This document shows, one piece after another, positions 11,400 to 23,412 of a stretch of 64,000 nt of DNA (its first letter is position 1; each line of letters begins with the position of its first letter). Under the pieces are notes generated by a model. It was not told where the DNA came from. It did not search any database and worked only from the letters and a program-made list of their open reading frames with translations. Position numbers and translations under genes: made by a program. This stretch comes from Sycobia sp. Sy_11 (lineage: Eukaryota; Arthropoda; Insecta; Hymenoptera; Epichrysomallidae): contig JACCIC010000296.1 in the NCBI GenBank assembly GCA_018907035.1, positions 124,001 to 188,000 of the forward strand, read 5' to 3'.

Positions 11400-11935
11400 A
11401 GAAATATTGTATTGGCATATAGTATACGAGCGGTTGATTACGATATGTCTAGGTGTCGCGGGGCGATTTCTACGGGGAATATTGTATTTAGTTGCTAGAA
11501 AACTATGTCCAAGTATGAGCAAATCAACTTCTATGAGAAGATTTGTGTTGGGACGGTAAAATACTATGTTTAGTGTTTACTTGGTAGAAAACGATGTCCA
11601 GATATGACGGAACGAGTTCTACGGGGAATTTCATGTTGGAAAGTTCGAATACGATGTCGGGATGTTTTGAAACGACTTTTACGGGAAATCTTTAAGAGAC
11701 TTCTATAAAGACATTCATTTTCAATCATTCGAACACGCACACTCAGTAAAAATCGTCCCGGGATACTTGGACGTCGTGTTCTACCTCCCCAAAAGAAAAC
11801 TTTCTATAACAGTTGTCCCGAGACATGTTCTATATTCCGAACATGACACTCTTTATAAACGTTATTTCTAGACACTTGAACGTCTTTTTCTACTGCCCGA
11901 ACTCGAAAGTACAATTTTCCCCATAGAATCCGTAT
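11400..11935. repeat. 60-bp minisatellite with inverted second half (H1)
   Basis: About 11,400-11,700 holds degenerate forward units (TTCTACGGGGAAT, GATGTCCAG). About 11,725-11,935 holds the same unit in reverse complement (ATCGTCCCGGGATA, GGACGTCGTGTTCTACC). The layout matches H2 and H3. Confidence 0.7.
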
Positions 11936-12145
11936 GTAATATGCATATATGTGTGTATTAAATTCGGTTGTACATTCTGTATATACATACTGTATATACA
12001 AAAGCGACGATACGTAAATTACGATAAATTATTTATAGTCATATAGATTTTTATATATGGAGTACTTTTTACTTACATATTATTGAATTGCTTATGAAAT
12101 CCGTTAAATTATTATTTCGGGCGAAGCCGAGACGAGGGATGCTAG

Positions 12146-13392
12146 TTTATTTATATATGTGTAGCGTAACTCTGTGCTATATATTCTGTATAAAAAACAA
12201 TTAAATACTAATTTCTAGAAAATATTAGTTTGATTCTGTAAAGCCTTTTTTAGAGATTCAAAAGTATTGTATTCAGGTATATGATTACTAAATTTAAGAA
12301 ACTCAGGTTTTCCATTTTAATTTTGATCAGCTTGTTTTAGAGAAACGTTTTCTAGAAAATGAAAATGCTTATTTTCAGATTATGATTCGCTAAATTTTAG
12401 TAATTAGAACATTATAATTAAATAAATATTTACTTGACTGGATTTTTGTTCTTAAGAAATTCTATTCTCTTGGTTTAAGAAAATCATATTTTAATTCTTA
12501 GAAATTTTTCGTGAATGTAATTTAATATTTCAATCTCCTTCAAATTTGGGATACGTATTCTATACGGTCTGGATTTGATGATAGGATATTTTTTACTGCA
12601 AATTTAACAAAAAAATAAAACAAAATAATTGCAACATAACTAATTCCATGTATATCGATAGACTGCCTGCTAGGCTTCTTACAACATGTGTGCAGATGGA
12701 CAGGTAATAAACAGTGAGAGCAGGTGAGAGAAGAGACAAAACATTATAGAGGAAATTCGCACGTACATGTAGGTACATGGTATGGCAACACCCACCAACA
12801 TCGAGTAATCCATGTTAATCCCCTTGGATTTTTCTATTCTCCCCTCCCCCTCTCGCTCTCACATTCTCTCACCCTCTCTCTCTCTCTCTCTCTGTCTGCA
12901 TTCGTAAACATAAATCAATTGCTGACAATGGCCATGAATATTGTCTCAATGTTAAGTTAATTTTTTTAAAGCATACATATATTTTGTTGCAACTTAATTA
13001 TTTTAGTTCAATAGAGAAACATTACAAAATTAGATCAAACATACATTATTTTAGTTCCAAGTAAAACGTATGTCATAGAAATAAGTCTATACTGAAAAAA
13101 AATTTTATAGATTTAAATAAAGGGTTGATTCGTATACCATTAATTAATCATTTACTCAAAATAAATCATTTATACATTTAAAATACTGGATGTTTAGTTA
13201 AATAGAATAAATATTTTTTTCATATATGAGAACTAAGAATTTGAACAAAATATAAAATTCAACTGTAGTATCTTAAGTTATTAGACCGTCATTTTCGTAA
13301 TCTTCAACGATGTAAACGTACACTATATATTATATTGCAATAAATACTAACGATATTTCCATATTTTTCCATCATTTTTATTGTATTATATA
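12146..13392. other. AT-rich intergenic stretch
   Basis: No gene recognised. A CT-rich tract lies at about 12,850-12,893, and the open frames overlapping it reflect that tract. The rest is AT-rich single-copy-like sequence. Confidence 0.6.
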
Positions 13393-14666
13393 GGAGGGTG
13401 GATTGATAAGCTTCCAGCTTGACCAAGAGATGGCGCCACTAGGCCCACCTTGAGGTGGCGTTCTATAGTACCATCCTAACATAGCTTGCAGCTATAGTTT
13501 CAGTCCGATCACCATGTTAGTTTAGGTTTAAGAACACGCTGAACAAGACGCCTCTGTGTTTTTCGTAAAAATGGAAAAGCTAGAAAATCGTGCTGTCATC
13601 AAATACTTTTATTTGAAGGTTAACGCCGAAGGAAATTAAAGAAGAGATGGGCTCAACACTGGGGACATCCTCCCCATCATATTCAACCGTTAAGCAGTGG
13701 ATTTTCGAGTTTAAAAAGGGTGGTGTGAGCAATTCTGATGAGCCTCGCTCAAGACACCCCATTGAGGTCACAACTCCAGATATGATCGAAAAAATCCATC
13801 AAATAGTGCTTAAATACCGCAGATTAAAAGTGCGTGAGATAGCTGAGACCTTTAAGATGTTATATGAATGTGTACAAAATATTTTGCAACAACATTTGTA
13901 TATGGTAAAGCTCTGTGCAAGATGGGTGCCGCGTTTGCTAACAGTCGACCAAAAATTGATTCGAAAGAATATTTCTACTGCCAATTTGGCGTTGTATAAG
14001 CGTAATCCAAGCGTATTTTTGCGTCGATTCGTAACCGTTGACGAAACTTGGGTCCACCACTACACTCTTGAATTCAAACAACAGTCTAAACAGTGGATTG
14101 AACCAGGGGAACCAACTCCAAAGAAGGCAAAAACAATTTTTACGGCGAAAAAGGTTAGGGCTACTGTTTTTTGGGATGCAAGAGGTATTACATACATTAA
14201 TTACCTTGAAAAGGGTAAAACTATCACTGGTCAATACTACGCAGACTTATTGCAACGTTTCAGCCGAAGTGAAAATTAAACGACCTTATCTGGCGAAGAA
14301 AAAATCTTGTTTTATTACAATAACGCACCAGCGCACAGGTCAATCGGTGCGATGGCTAAAATCAACGATCTGAAGTTTGAATTGATGCCGCACCCTCCCT
14401 ACTCTCCAGACCTAGCCCTGAGTGACTATTATCTGTTTCGCAACCTCAAAAAATAGCTTGGGGTAAGAGATTTGCGGACAATGAAGAGCTGTAAATGGGT
14501 ATTTTGAGGATCTTGATGAATCAGTCTATAGATATGGCATTACTAGACTAGAACACCGCTATGAGAAATGTATCAGCCTTGGAGGAGGTTATATTGAAAA
14601 ATAAAAAAAAATTCTTAAAAACGTTGTTTTTCTTGGTCAAGCCGGAAACTTATCAATCCACCCTCA
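13393..14666 (+). mobile_element. mariner element 1, degenerate, with intact termini
   Basis: About 33-bp terminal inverted repeats, both carrying GAGGGTGGATTGATAAG and then TTGACCAAG, are flanked by TA at 13,391-13,392 and 14,667-14,668. At 1,274 bp it is close to the usual mariner length. The internal gene is broken. Confidence 0.93.
13571..14606 (+). pseudogene. mariner transposase, frameshifted
   Basis: A start at 13,571 reads MEKLENRAVIKYF. A frameshift near 13,620 leads into the long open stretch ending at 14,279. This contains STVKQWIFEFKKG (DNA-binding helix-turn-helix region), WVPRLLTVDQK, the first catalytic aspartate in FVTVDETWVHHY, and TGQYYADLL. After another frameshift near 14,270 the second-aspartate region is corrupted. 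The third-aspartate motif survives in a further frame as PYSPDLALSDYYLF. Several stops follow. It once catalysed cut-and-paste transposition with a DDD triad and is now inactive. Confidence 0.9.
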
Positions 14667-14668
14667 TA

Positions 14669-15381
14669 TATTATATGTAATATATTTGTATTGTACGAAA
14701 TGCAATGGTGAATGTTCAACGCACACAATCTGACGTTCAAACTTTAGGGATCCCGATCAGATTGTTAAGTAGGGTTATTATTAGGACTTAATCCTAATAA
14801 ATAGAGATTGTTTCACTGGTTAATACGCGCCCCGAAGGCAAGTATGGATAGTACAGGCTTCGGACGACCGGGCTATATATTCTTTGATATTAGATGTCGA
14901 GATTCATAAATAATTATTGCGTCAGCATTATACATTATATTACTTATAATAACGCTAAGTACAAACCTATTTTATGATACTACGATTCAAAAAAAGTTTT
15001 GTGCAAAAAACTTTTATTATATCAAAGTTCTTATGTAGTTAATTTTTTTTTCATTATGTTTCCATTTTGTATAAATTCCGGTAATAAATAAGTAAATTAT
15101 ATTTATTCTGCTATTGTTACGTAATGCAACAGTGCCACCAAGTTGAGTTTGGATATTAGGTTAGAGAATTTTATACAATATAACGAAAATTCGAACGAAT
15201 ATTGAATTTTATACAAGAACACTTTTATGGCAAATATGTCATTCAAAAATGCAGTTTGCCTTAATCCATGCTTGGCGTTAAAATTAAAATTTGATGGATA
15301 AATATCAGCTGTAATTATGTTTTTCCCACAATCTGACACGTTACTAAGTATTGCTATTTATTGGTACAGCAAAAGCAAGAA
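14669..15381. other. Non-coding stretch
   Basis: Mostly AT-rich. 14,700-14,880 is less AT-rich and contains CGCGCCCCGAAGGC, unassigned. No supported gene. Confidence 0.5.
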
Positions 15382-15664
15382 TAAATAATTAAGGTATCAT
15401 ATTTCTAAGAATATAATATATTCACACTTGGGTGATTCCACAGATTCTGCGATGTACAATATCGACAAATTTATCTCACCGACGATTAGGTCAGGTGTGA
15501 GATTTTCTTTCCTCGATATGTGCAAAATATAACTTTTAATTTTAAAGAATAAGTTCAAACGTTTAGCAGAAGTAAATAACTATTTGTACCTTTCGATCTC
15601 AATTACCAATCAATCACCCAAGTGTGAATATATTATATTCTAAGGAATATATCTTAATTATTTA
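15382..15664. mobile_element. MITE-like element with about 50-bp terminal inverted repeats
   Basis: The left end (15,382-15,437) and right end (about 15,610-15,664) are reverse complements at roughly 90 percent. Shared words are TAAATAATTAAG at the tips and TATTCACACTTGGGTGATT inside. The core of about 170 bp is non-coding. The short length, long inverted ends and lack of an ORF fit a MITE. The superfamily is not assignable. Confidence 0.72.
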
Positions 15665-16002
15665 ATTTAGTTCCACAAAATAATAAAGCGCATCTATAAT
15701 TTCTATTAGCAAGAATAAGTTTTTCTTGTTATTGGATGCATAAATAATCAGCAATAAAAATTTATATTAATTCAATTCCAATGTAAAAAATTTCAGAAAA
15801 GAAACTGATCAATACAAGATTAATAAAATAAAAGTTCTAAATTTATTAACTAAAATGAACGCATAATAAATTATGAAATTTATAAAAAAAATAATCACTG
15901 CACTTAAGATATGTTTATTAAAATGCTTAACAACGACAAATATATATATAGTAATTGTACAAAATGTACTTACAGTATATTTCTAAATAGTATCTAAATA
16001 GC

Positions 16003-16170
16003 AACAGTTTAATTTTGAATTGGATAAGTGATCTTTGTAAATATATTTTAGATTAATTAATTTTTGTTCAAACAAAAATATATTAATGGTAATATTATAC
16101 AAACAGCTAAGGACACTGTTTGTAAATATATTTTACAAAGTCAGCTTATCCAACGCAATATAAAACAGTA
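16003..16170. repeat. Small inverted-repeat element
   Basis: Arms of about 48 bp (16,003-16,050 and 16,119-16,170) are imperfect reverse complements. They share TTGGATAAG and TTTGTAAA-type blocks and end in ACAGTTT/AAACAGT. The loop of about 70 bp is AT-rich. Possibly a very short MITE. Confidence 0.55.
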
Positions 16171-17620
16171 ATTTATCGTAACGAAATATGATTGCGGTTT
16201 TCCTTGAGAAAGTCTATAAAATAAGTATATGAAAACGCAATTGAAAAGCAATTAATGTAATATTCATAAATTGAGAAAATGAAAGAAGAGGTTAATTTTC
16301 AATAATTTTATTATAAAATGAAAGTATAAAGATAAAATTTATTGGCTTATTTTGTATCTTGTTCTGTACACTATTTCTTCTTATCGATACGCTGATAATG
16401 GCAGGATTTACTTGAAAGTTTTTTTCACAAATATAACAAAGATTTTTAAAAATTTCGTAGATTTATCTGAAAATGTGAAACTTTAAATGGATTAGCTCAG
16501 ACTAAATTTATTGCATCTATTTCTAACCTATTCAGTTTCCACTATACTTTGTAATCTGGTTTGAAAGTGAATTAATAAAAATATGGATTGTTAAAATTTG
16601 GAAAAATTCATAATTGAATTATCGAAATAATTGTAGCATGTCCGTTCTTCAACTGAAATCGATTAAAAAAAATTATTTTAATTTGATATTGATATCTAAG
16701 AAATCTACTGATCTACTTTTACAAACGATGTGACTTTTAGACCAGAAATTATCAAATATTTTCAAAATATGTAAGTTTTGTAGTGCACGACCCACGCTAC
16801 ACTTCCGATTTCCGCACTAGTAGACAAATTAACTTTACAAGTTATTGGTTTAGCCATTAAAACAGTTTATAGATATTTTATCTTTAGAATATCACTTTTG
16901 TTTTTTATTTGCTTATCTAAAAAATCTATTTTTTAAAAATGTTGTACCTATGTTAGATCAGCAGTTATTGAATATGTGAGAACGCAGCACGCTGAGCGCG
17001 CCTTAAAATTTCTCAAATGCTCATATATATTTTTCAATTTTAATATTCATTATATTATATTATGATGGCTTGGATACATATATTAATTAGGTTTATGAAT
17101 AGGATCATTAAAAGGCTTCTTTAATTATCAAAATTGAGCCTATCACTTGCAGTCGTAGCAAAGTTGATTTTCCTATTACTGGGGGATGGGATTGAGGAGT
17201 ATAACGTGGATCCCGGACCGGAACGCTGCATAACTTGAGCGCAAAAATATTTCATAAATTTTGATCGAATAGAAACACCATCTTTTTTACAAATGGATTT
17301 TGTAGATGAGAACAGAAGAAAATACTATCACAATCGATCTGAGTTTGGTATGGCTGTTCTAATTCTTTAAAAATGTAATTTATACCTTAAGATTTTTAAA
17401 TATTAATATTTATTTTGTAATTTAAATTCGCTTTGGAAGATTACATAACAAAGCATAAAAATGAAAATAGGTCAGCATTGATGCGATTAATGTAGTTTGA
17501 GACAATCAATTCTAAGTATAAAGGTTTTAGAGTATATATTCAAATTTTTCAAAATTCATAAATGGATATGTTTGAAAAAAAATTTATATATTTATAAATT
17601 ATATTTTGTATTGCTTTAAA
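16171..17620. other. AT-rich stretch without recognisable features
   Basis: No ORF, RNA gene or clear repeat recognised, apart from a slightly less AT-rich patch at 17,160-17,230. Confidence 0.5.
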
Positions 17621-18715
17621 ATGACTTTACATTAATCATTTAAAAGCTCTTTTCTATCATGTTTTGTATTGATGAAATGAAAATTGTTTCCTAATTATAT
17701 TAATAGTCAATTACACATAAATATAGGATTCTTAAAAAGAAGTGAAATATTTTTAAAATTACCTTATACAAAATATATACGTGTACTGTGTATTAAAATC
17801 ATTTAAAAGCTCTTGTCTATAATATATTGTATTTACATAAATGATATATTGTTACCAAATTAGACTTCACAATCCCGCGACAATATTCTTCATTCTTAAA
17901 AAAGAGGTATAGTCAAAGATAGGAAAAAAATGACATTTCATGATTATATTTAATTATTTTTAATTTAAACAAAAGAAAATATTGAAATCTATGTTTACAT
18001 AGTCAAGTACATGTTAATATAGTACTTATAGAGTAAGTTTCGAAATTATTACTTATTATCCTTTAATACAAAATTGCTTATCAAAAATATGCCGATGCAC
18101 TCGCTTATTTATAACGTGGGGAAACAGTACTATGAAAATATAATTTAAAAACTATTTTGACATGTACTTGCGGACCCGTCTTTGAAGTCTTTTTGGTAAA
18201 CAAGGGAATTGTAGATACTCAATTGTTTCATTTTCTCCCCCAAAATAGCTACTCATATAAAATTACACTGGGGTGCTGTTCATTCTGTGAAATCATTGGA
18301 CTCTTTTACACAAGTCATTTAACAACCGTTTAAAACCAGTTTAAATCACTTGCAATAACCGAAATCATTTATGAAGAAAATCATTTGAAATAATTCTGGA
18401 ATCAGTTGAAAAACAGTTTTCAGCTTCAATAAATTGTACTTTCCATAAAATCACAATCTTGCGAAAATACATAAAATTTCTCTGTAATTATAATGAAACG
18501 AAAATGTAGTTGCGGATCTGAGTAGTAATGATTTTGTCAAATGTTAGTTATTAAGCAAAGATCATAGTGATCTTAGAAGTGATATATTACCTCAAATAGA
18601 AGATAGTGAAATACAACAATTTTAGAAAATAATGTAAATTTATTTACTGATAATAAATTATTTTATAAAAAATAATATAACGAAATATATGTGAAAAATT
18701 GATACATAATTAAAA
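17620..18715 (+). repeat. Repeat family R, plus-strand copy
   Basis: 17,620-18,190 matches the reverse complement of 20,590-21,075. 17,980-18,190 also matches 3,885-4,110, and 18,554-18,710 matches 6,958-7,065. Entirely non-coding. Together with the minus-strand copy it forms a widely spaced inverted pair. Confidence 0.68.
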
Positions 18716-19223
18716 CAAACATTACTGAAATCATTTTTGTTTGGAAATTTCACTAAACTTACCGATAAAATTTGAAATATTCAAGCAATTATCAATTGAT
18801 ATAGGTAGGAATTCTAAAAACATGGTGTTGTTCTATTAGTGTAGACCGATAGGTAATCCTAATAATTTTATGTACCGAATTATGTGTTATTTATCTATTA
18901 TTTGTTGATTATAAATCCATATTAATGGCATTGTAGTAGATTTAAGTTTCTTTAATAAAATAAAACATTTATGTTGATAAAAATATATTAAATTATTCCA
19001 TGTATTTTCACGAACATTCGTAAATATTCAGTCAACCATTAATTAATTTTAATTCATTCAACGGACTGGGAGCTCTATTTTATTTTACGTACTATTCTCC
19101 AAAAAATACTATTCCTCAAGATTTTTTAACCATTTAAATTATCATAAACTTTTTTAATTGTAAATTATATTTTAATTATTTCTATTGTAAATTATTTTAA
19201 TTGTAAATTAGAATTGTAAATTA

Positions 19224-20509
19224 TTAGGAGTGTGAATAAGTCTTTCCCGTTTTTTGTAAGAGATGGCGCCACCAATACTGTGCGAGTATTCAATGGTTAC
19301 ATATGTCATAATCAAAGCTTATTCATATGTCAACAATTCCATACTAACACATTAGTTAAAATTTTTTCGCATCATAAATTTTTGATATCGTGAAAATGTC
19401 GAAATTTGAGCCGAGTCGACGTCATTTGCGGGAAGTTTCACTTTATTGGTTCAATTTGAAGAAATCTGCTGCCGAGACGCATCGATTGCTGCAGGAGGCT
19501 TATGGAGAAGGTTGTGTCGATGATTCAAGTGTTCGCGAATGGTTTCGATGCTTCAAAAGCGGTGATTTCGACGTGGAAGACAAGGAGCGTTCCGGGCGGC
19601 CGCAAATCTTTGAAGATCGAGAATTGGCGACTTTGCTTGACGAAGATTCTTGTCAAACGCAAGAAGAACTTGCTGAAGCATTGGGAGTTGACCGAACAAC
19701 CATTTCCAAGCGTTTGAAAGCCATGGGAATGATCCAAAAGCAAGGAAATTGGGTGCCGTACGAACTGAAGCTGAGAGGCGTCGAACGGCGTTTTTTCACT
19801 TGCGAACAGCTGCTTCAGCGACATAAAAGAAAGGGTTTTCGGCATCGTATCGTGACTGGCGATGAAAAGTGGATACGTTACGATAATCCGAAGCGAAGAA
19901 AATCATGGGGACTACCCGGCCATGCATCATCATCGACGGCCAAGCCAAATATTCATGGCGCCAAGCTCATGCTCTGTATATGGTGGGACCAGCTAGGTGT
20001 GGTTTACTATGAGCTTCTGAAACCGAATGAAAGGATCACAGGCGAGGTCTATCGACGACAATTGATGCGTTTGAGCCGCGCACTGCGAGAAAAACGGCCA
20101 CAATACTCCGACAGGCACGACAAAGTTATTTTGCAACTTGACAATGCTCGCCCACATGTTGCACCGCCGGTGAAAACATACTTAGAAACGCTCAAATGGG
20201 AAGTCCTACACCACCCGCCGTATAGTCCAGACGTTGCTCCGTCTGATTACCATCTCTTCAGATCGATGACGCATGGCCTGGCTGACCAGCACTTCCATTC
20301 CTACGAGGAAGCCAAAAAATGGGTGGATGACTGGATAGAGGCCAAACCGGTCGAATTTTTTTGCAACGGGATTCGTATGTTGCCAGAAAGATGGGAAAAA
20401 GTTGTAGCAAGCGATGGCCAATACTTTCAATAATTCATTTGTAACCATTTTTTCACAATAAAGGCTCAAAATTTGAAAAAAAACGGGAAAGACTTATTCA
20501 CATACCTGA
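19224..20509 (+). mobile_element. mariner element 2, apparently intact
   Basis: A 1,286-bp element flanked by TA at 19,222-19,223 and 20,510-20,511. The inverted termini share GTGAATAAGTCTTTCCCG and run about 28 bp. The transposase ORF is uninterrupted. This is a full-length class II element inserted into repeat R. Confidence 0.96.
19396..20433 (+). CDS. mariner transposase (DD34D), intact, 345 residues
   Basis: Cut-and-paste transposase. It would bind the element's inverted repeats as a dimer, excise the element and insert it at TA in the nucleus. I take the ATG at 19,396 (MSKFEPSRR); the GTG six bases upstream is in frame but not needed, and 345 residues is the classic mariner length. N-terminal helix-turn-helix regions are at about 1-110 (SSVREWFRCFKSGDF; VDRTTISKRL). 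WVPYEL is at about 119-124, a variant of the usual WVPHEL linker. The catalytic aspartates are D156 (VTGDEKW), D249 (LQLDNARPH) and D284 (YSPDVAPSDYHLF), with exactly 34 residues between the last two. The stop is at 20,431-20,433. No stop or frameshift is seen, so it could be active. Assignment to a mariner subfamily needs a tree. Confidence 0.97.
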   Translation: MSKFEPSRRHLREVSLYWFNLKKSAAETHRLLQEAYGEGCVDDSSVREWFRCFKSGDFDVEDKERSGRPQIFEDRELATLLDEDSCQTQEELAEALGVDRTTISKRLKAMGMIQKQGNWVPYELKLRGVERRFFTCEQLLQRHKRKGFRHRIVTGDEKWIRYDNPKRRKSWGLPGHASSSTAKPNIHGAKLMLCIWWDQLGVVYYELLKPNERITGEVYRRQLMRLSRALREKRPQYSDRHDKVILQLDNARPHVAPPVKTYLETLKWEVLHHPPYSPDVAPSDYHLFRSMTHGLADQHFHSYEEAKKWVDDWIEAKPVEFFCNGIRMLPERWEKVVASDGQYFQ

Positions 20510-21100
20510 TATAATTTATAAATTATATTTTCTTATCTTTATTATATATCTTAAATAAGTGAATCCATAGGTAAATTTTTAATAAATAAATTTTTTAGTG
20601 AATATGCATACGTAATAATTTCGAAACTTCCTTGAATTGATACTTATGTATAATTTACATATACTTCACTATGTAAACATTGATTTCAATCCTTTTTTTT
20701 GTTTAAATTTGAAATAATTGAATATAATTCTGAAATTTCATTTAATTACTATCTTAGGCAGTAACTTTTTTTGTATGATTGAAGAATATTTACGTGTGAC
20801 TGTGATTCTAATTAGGAAAAAATATCATTTACATAAACACAATTCATTATAGAGAAGAGCTTTCAAATGATTCTAATATGTAACACACGTATATATTTTG
20901 TATAAGGTAATTTTAAAAAGATTTCATTTCTTTTTAAGAATCCCATATTTATGTGTAATTGACTATTAATATAATTAGGCAACAATTTTCATTTTATAAA
21001 TAGAATACATGATAGAGAACAGGTTTTAAATGATTAGAATGTCCAATACTCCATACTTGCATATACTTGCCTTATTTTAGACTTTTGTATAAAGTAATTT

Positions 21101-21521
21101 TAAATATTATTTATTAGCCTTAAAAAAAGTTTTTAAAAACTTATTTTTTAATATCGTAGAATTGAGTGAAACATTCAAGAAACTGCACTATGCGCAGTAT
21201 TTTAATTCTATTAGGCAGTCATTTCCGCAATCTTAAAGTATGGAAAAGTATACTGTATATTATATGAAATTCAGAATAATTATTTTTATATATTTCCCCT
21301 GATTAAATTATATTCAATATTTTATAAAAAATTAATATTAAAAAAAATATATTTACCATATTTAAATAAACATTTAGGTAATTGTATAGGGGTCAACCAT
21401 TTATTGAAATAAACAAAAAAATTTCATTGTATGCGTTTCCAAATAACTGAAGAATTAGTATTTTTTATTTAAACAAATTATTTTTAGTCATTTAACAGAA
21501 CCTTTAATTATAAATATGTAA

Positions 21522-21566
<45 letters not shown>

Positions 21567-22730
21567 GATTGGTGCGACGAGAAGGGTGTACTAAACAGCA
21601 ATAAAGAAGAATAAATTATTCTCAAAAATTAAATCTGAACTGAAGCCCCACAGTTATCCCTGCTCGGCCCCTGGTTTATTATGTATAGGTTTTCACCGCG
21701 CCTTCGAAACTTCCACCTTTGGTTCTACACTGATCCTGTGCAGGTATAGTCCAAGTAGTGTAACGCCCCTTTTATGGCTAAGCGCAGGTCGCCGAAGGCT
21801 CCGTAAGGTTCCCAAAGAACTCCCTGAGATATTTTTACACGCAAGTATATATGGCGTACTGTGCATTGAGTCCGAAAGAGCCGCAAAGAGTTTTCTCGGG
21901 AGATGCGAGAGCCGCACAGAGTTTTCTCGGGAGCCCCATGGAGCCGCAAAGAGCCGTTTCACGGAGCCAACGAGTGATTTGCCCCTCGGTCGGATAATAA
22001 GAATATTTTTAAAAAAATTTTCAAAAGATAGATATATATTTTATAAAAGTCATTTTGTTTGTATCTGTTCATTTTTTTGGTACAACCAATATTTCTGAAG
22101 CAAAATTAAAATATTTCATTTAGGGTTGCTTCGAAAATTTGCGAATTCTGGCTATACTTAATGTTAGATTATATTAGTCTTCTATAAATAATAAAGCAAA
22201 AAATACTTGAAACTAAATATTGGACGGTATCGTAAAAGGATTTAAAAATATGTGTCCACTGGGTCTTATTACGACCTTCCTCTTTGCTGCCCTACGTGGC
22301 AATGATTTATGAGTTTATTGCTTAAATGCCTAATATTTTTTTATAGATTTTAAGTTTCTCACAAAGGTTTGCATTATTTTTAATTTCGAGTATTGTAATT
22401 AGTCTTGCGTCGTCCTTTCGTTTAATAGTCCAGGCGAATTAGGGTTTTGATTCAACAATTTCTCCAACGCCTATTTTTTTGCATTAAATGATAGATGAGG
22501 ATGTGTAGAATAATACTCTAAATTGTCGGGATCGTACCCCATCGGCGACGTATATATTTATTGCAAAATAGCAAAAATAAAAGTTCTTGTTTTTACTTTT
22601 CCTTTAATAGTTTCAATAATATTGCTCTAATCGAAAAATGTTTCATATAAATGTTGTGCAGGAGATAATTCTGAACAAAAGTACGTACATGAAAAATTTA
22701 AAAAGTCGATTTTTCTATTGTTAAATAAAC
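21101..22730. other. Non-coding stretch with AT repeat and GC-richer unassigned segment
   Basis: An AT microsatellite lies at about 21,531-21,559. 21,565-22,000 is less AT-rich and ends in a short tandem motif (GAGCCGCAAAGAG... with TTTTCTCGGGAG), about three imperfect units at 21,875-21,960. It may be an LTR or UTR fragment of an unknown element. 22,000-22,730 is AT-rich with nothing recognised. Confidence 0.5.
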
Positions 22731-22731
22731 A

Positions 22732-23082
22732 ATGGAAATGGAAAAATTTTCGATATTCAAAGAGCTATACAATTTGTTTAAACAATTGAAATTCAATAAT
22801 AATGGTGCAAATAAATGTTTTTTCATCTACTTATACTATGTTTCAAATTACAAAGTGTACTTTCAAAATGGCGACCAGTTGCAAAATTATTTATATTGCA
22901 ACTTAACCATTGCGAAGTTCGCCAACGGCTGGGAATTTTTTAATGCAGTAAAAGAGTTTAAAATCAACAATTTTCAGATTTTTCCCTTGCTTACTGAATT
23001 ATCAAACAAATTAAATTATTTTAATATTATAAGGGGTTTTCAGTATATATGTAGAGTTGTGGTCTTATCGATTTTTATTTAA
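22732..23082 (+). CDS. Hypothetical ORF, 116 codons, unrecognised
   Basis: Open from an ATG at 22,732 to a TAA in an AT-rich setting. The product would be rich in F, N, Y and K (FSIFKELYNLFKQLKF; NGDQLQNYLYC; FANGWEFFNAVKEF). I recognise no family, signal peptide or clear membrane segment. The aromatic- and Asn-rich composition partly follows from AT-rich DNA, and no repeat copy is seen elsewhere in the window. It could be chance or the remnant of an unknown element. Confidence 0.2.
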   Translation: MEMEKFSIFKELYNLFKQLKFNNNGANKCFFIYLYYVSNYKVYFQNGDQLQNYLYCNLTIAKFANGWEFFNAVKEFKINNFQIFPLLTELSNKLNYFNIIRGFQYICRVVVLSIFI

Positions 23083-23324
23083 AAAAATTAATTTTAAAAA
23101 ATAATTAAAATTATTTAAATTAACATATATGTATATATACCATTTCATATAACCAAAAATGTAAATTTCAATATAAATTGTTAGAAGTGGTATCCAATAT
23201 AAATTGTGTTTTGTTTTTTACTAATATAAATTTGTGAATTACTAATTATTTAAGCAAACAAATTGAAGTTAATTTCTATTGGGGCCCCTATTTGATACGT
23301 CAACAAGTACAACCTCCTTAAAAC

Positions 23325-23412
23325 TGTGGGGATTACATCCTCCACATAACCTCGCCACGAGCGCCCTCACTACCGAAAGTGGGGGTAGCAGCGGCAGCTA
23401 AGCGAGAGGTCT
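23325..23412 (+). repeat. Partial 5' copy of a short LTR
   Basis: The first about 88 bp matches the start of the LTR at 23,721 (GGATTACATCCTCCACATAACC, GTGGGGGTAGCAGCGGCAGC in overlapping pieces). It diverges after AAGCG. Confidence 0.7.

Larger units (their letters stand above)
7189..12145 (+). mobile_element. Helitron-like element H1, non-autonomous, interrupted
   Basis: The 5' part (7,189-7,480) is shared with H2 to H5: ACTAATTTATAAAGACAAAG, then a conserved block containing GGCCACTAGGTGGCG and ending CCAGGCCAG. The element resumes at about 10,745 (CCAACTTTGGGATTCG), passes a CT-repeat slot (10,904-10,939), AT tracts and a 60-bp minisatellite, and ends in the hairpin CGG-GCGAAG-CCG followed by CTAG (12,142-12,145) and T. 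A 3' hairpin before CTAG without terminal inverted repeats is the Helitron/Helentron hallmark. Internal microsatellite and minisatellite blocks recall DINE-1/HINE-type non-autonomous elements. No Rep/helicase is present. Confidence 0.65.
19000..21100 (-). repeat. Repeat family R, minus-strand copy, split by mariner 2
   Basis: 20,512-21,100 reads as the reverse complement of the 17.6-18.15 kb copy. About 19,020-19,223 reads as the reverse complement of the 4.1-4.25 kb copy. Mariner 2 sits at a TA within it, so R is older than the mariner. Confidence 0.68.
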
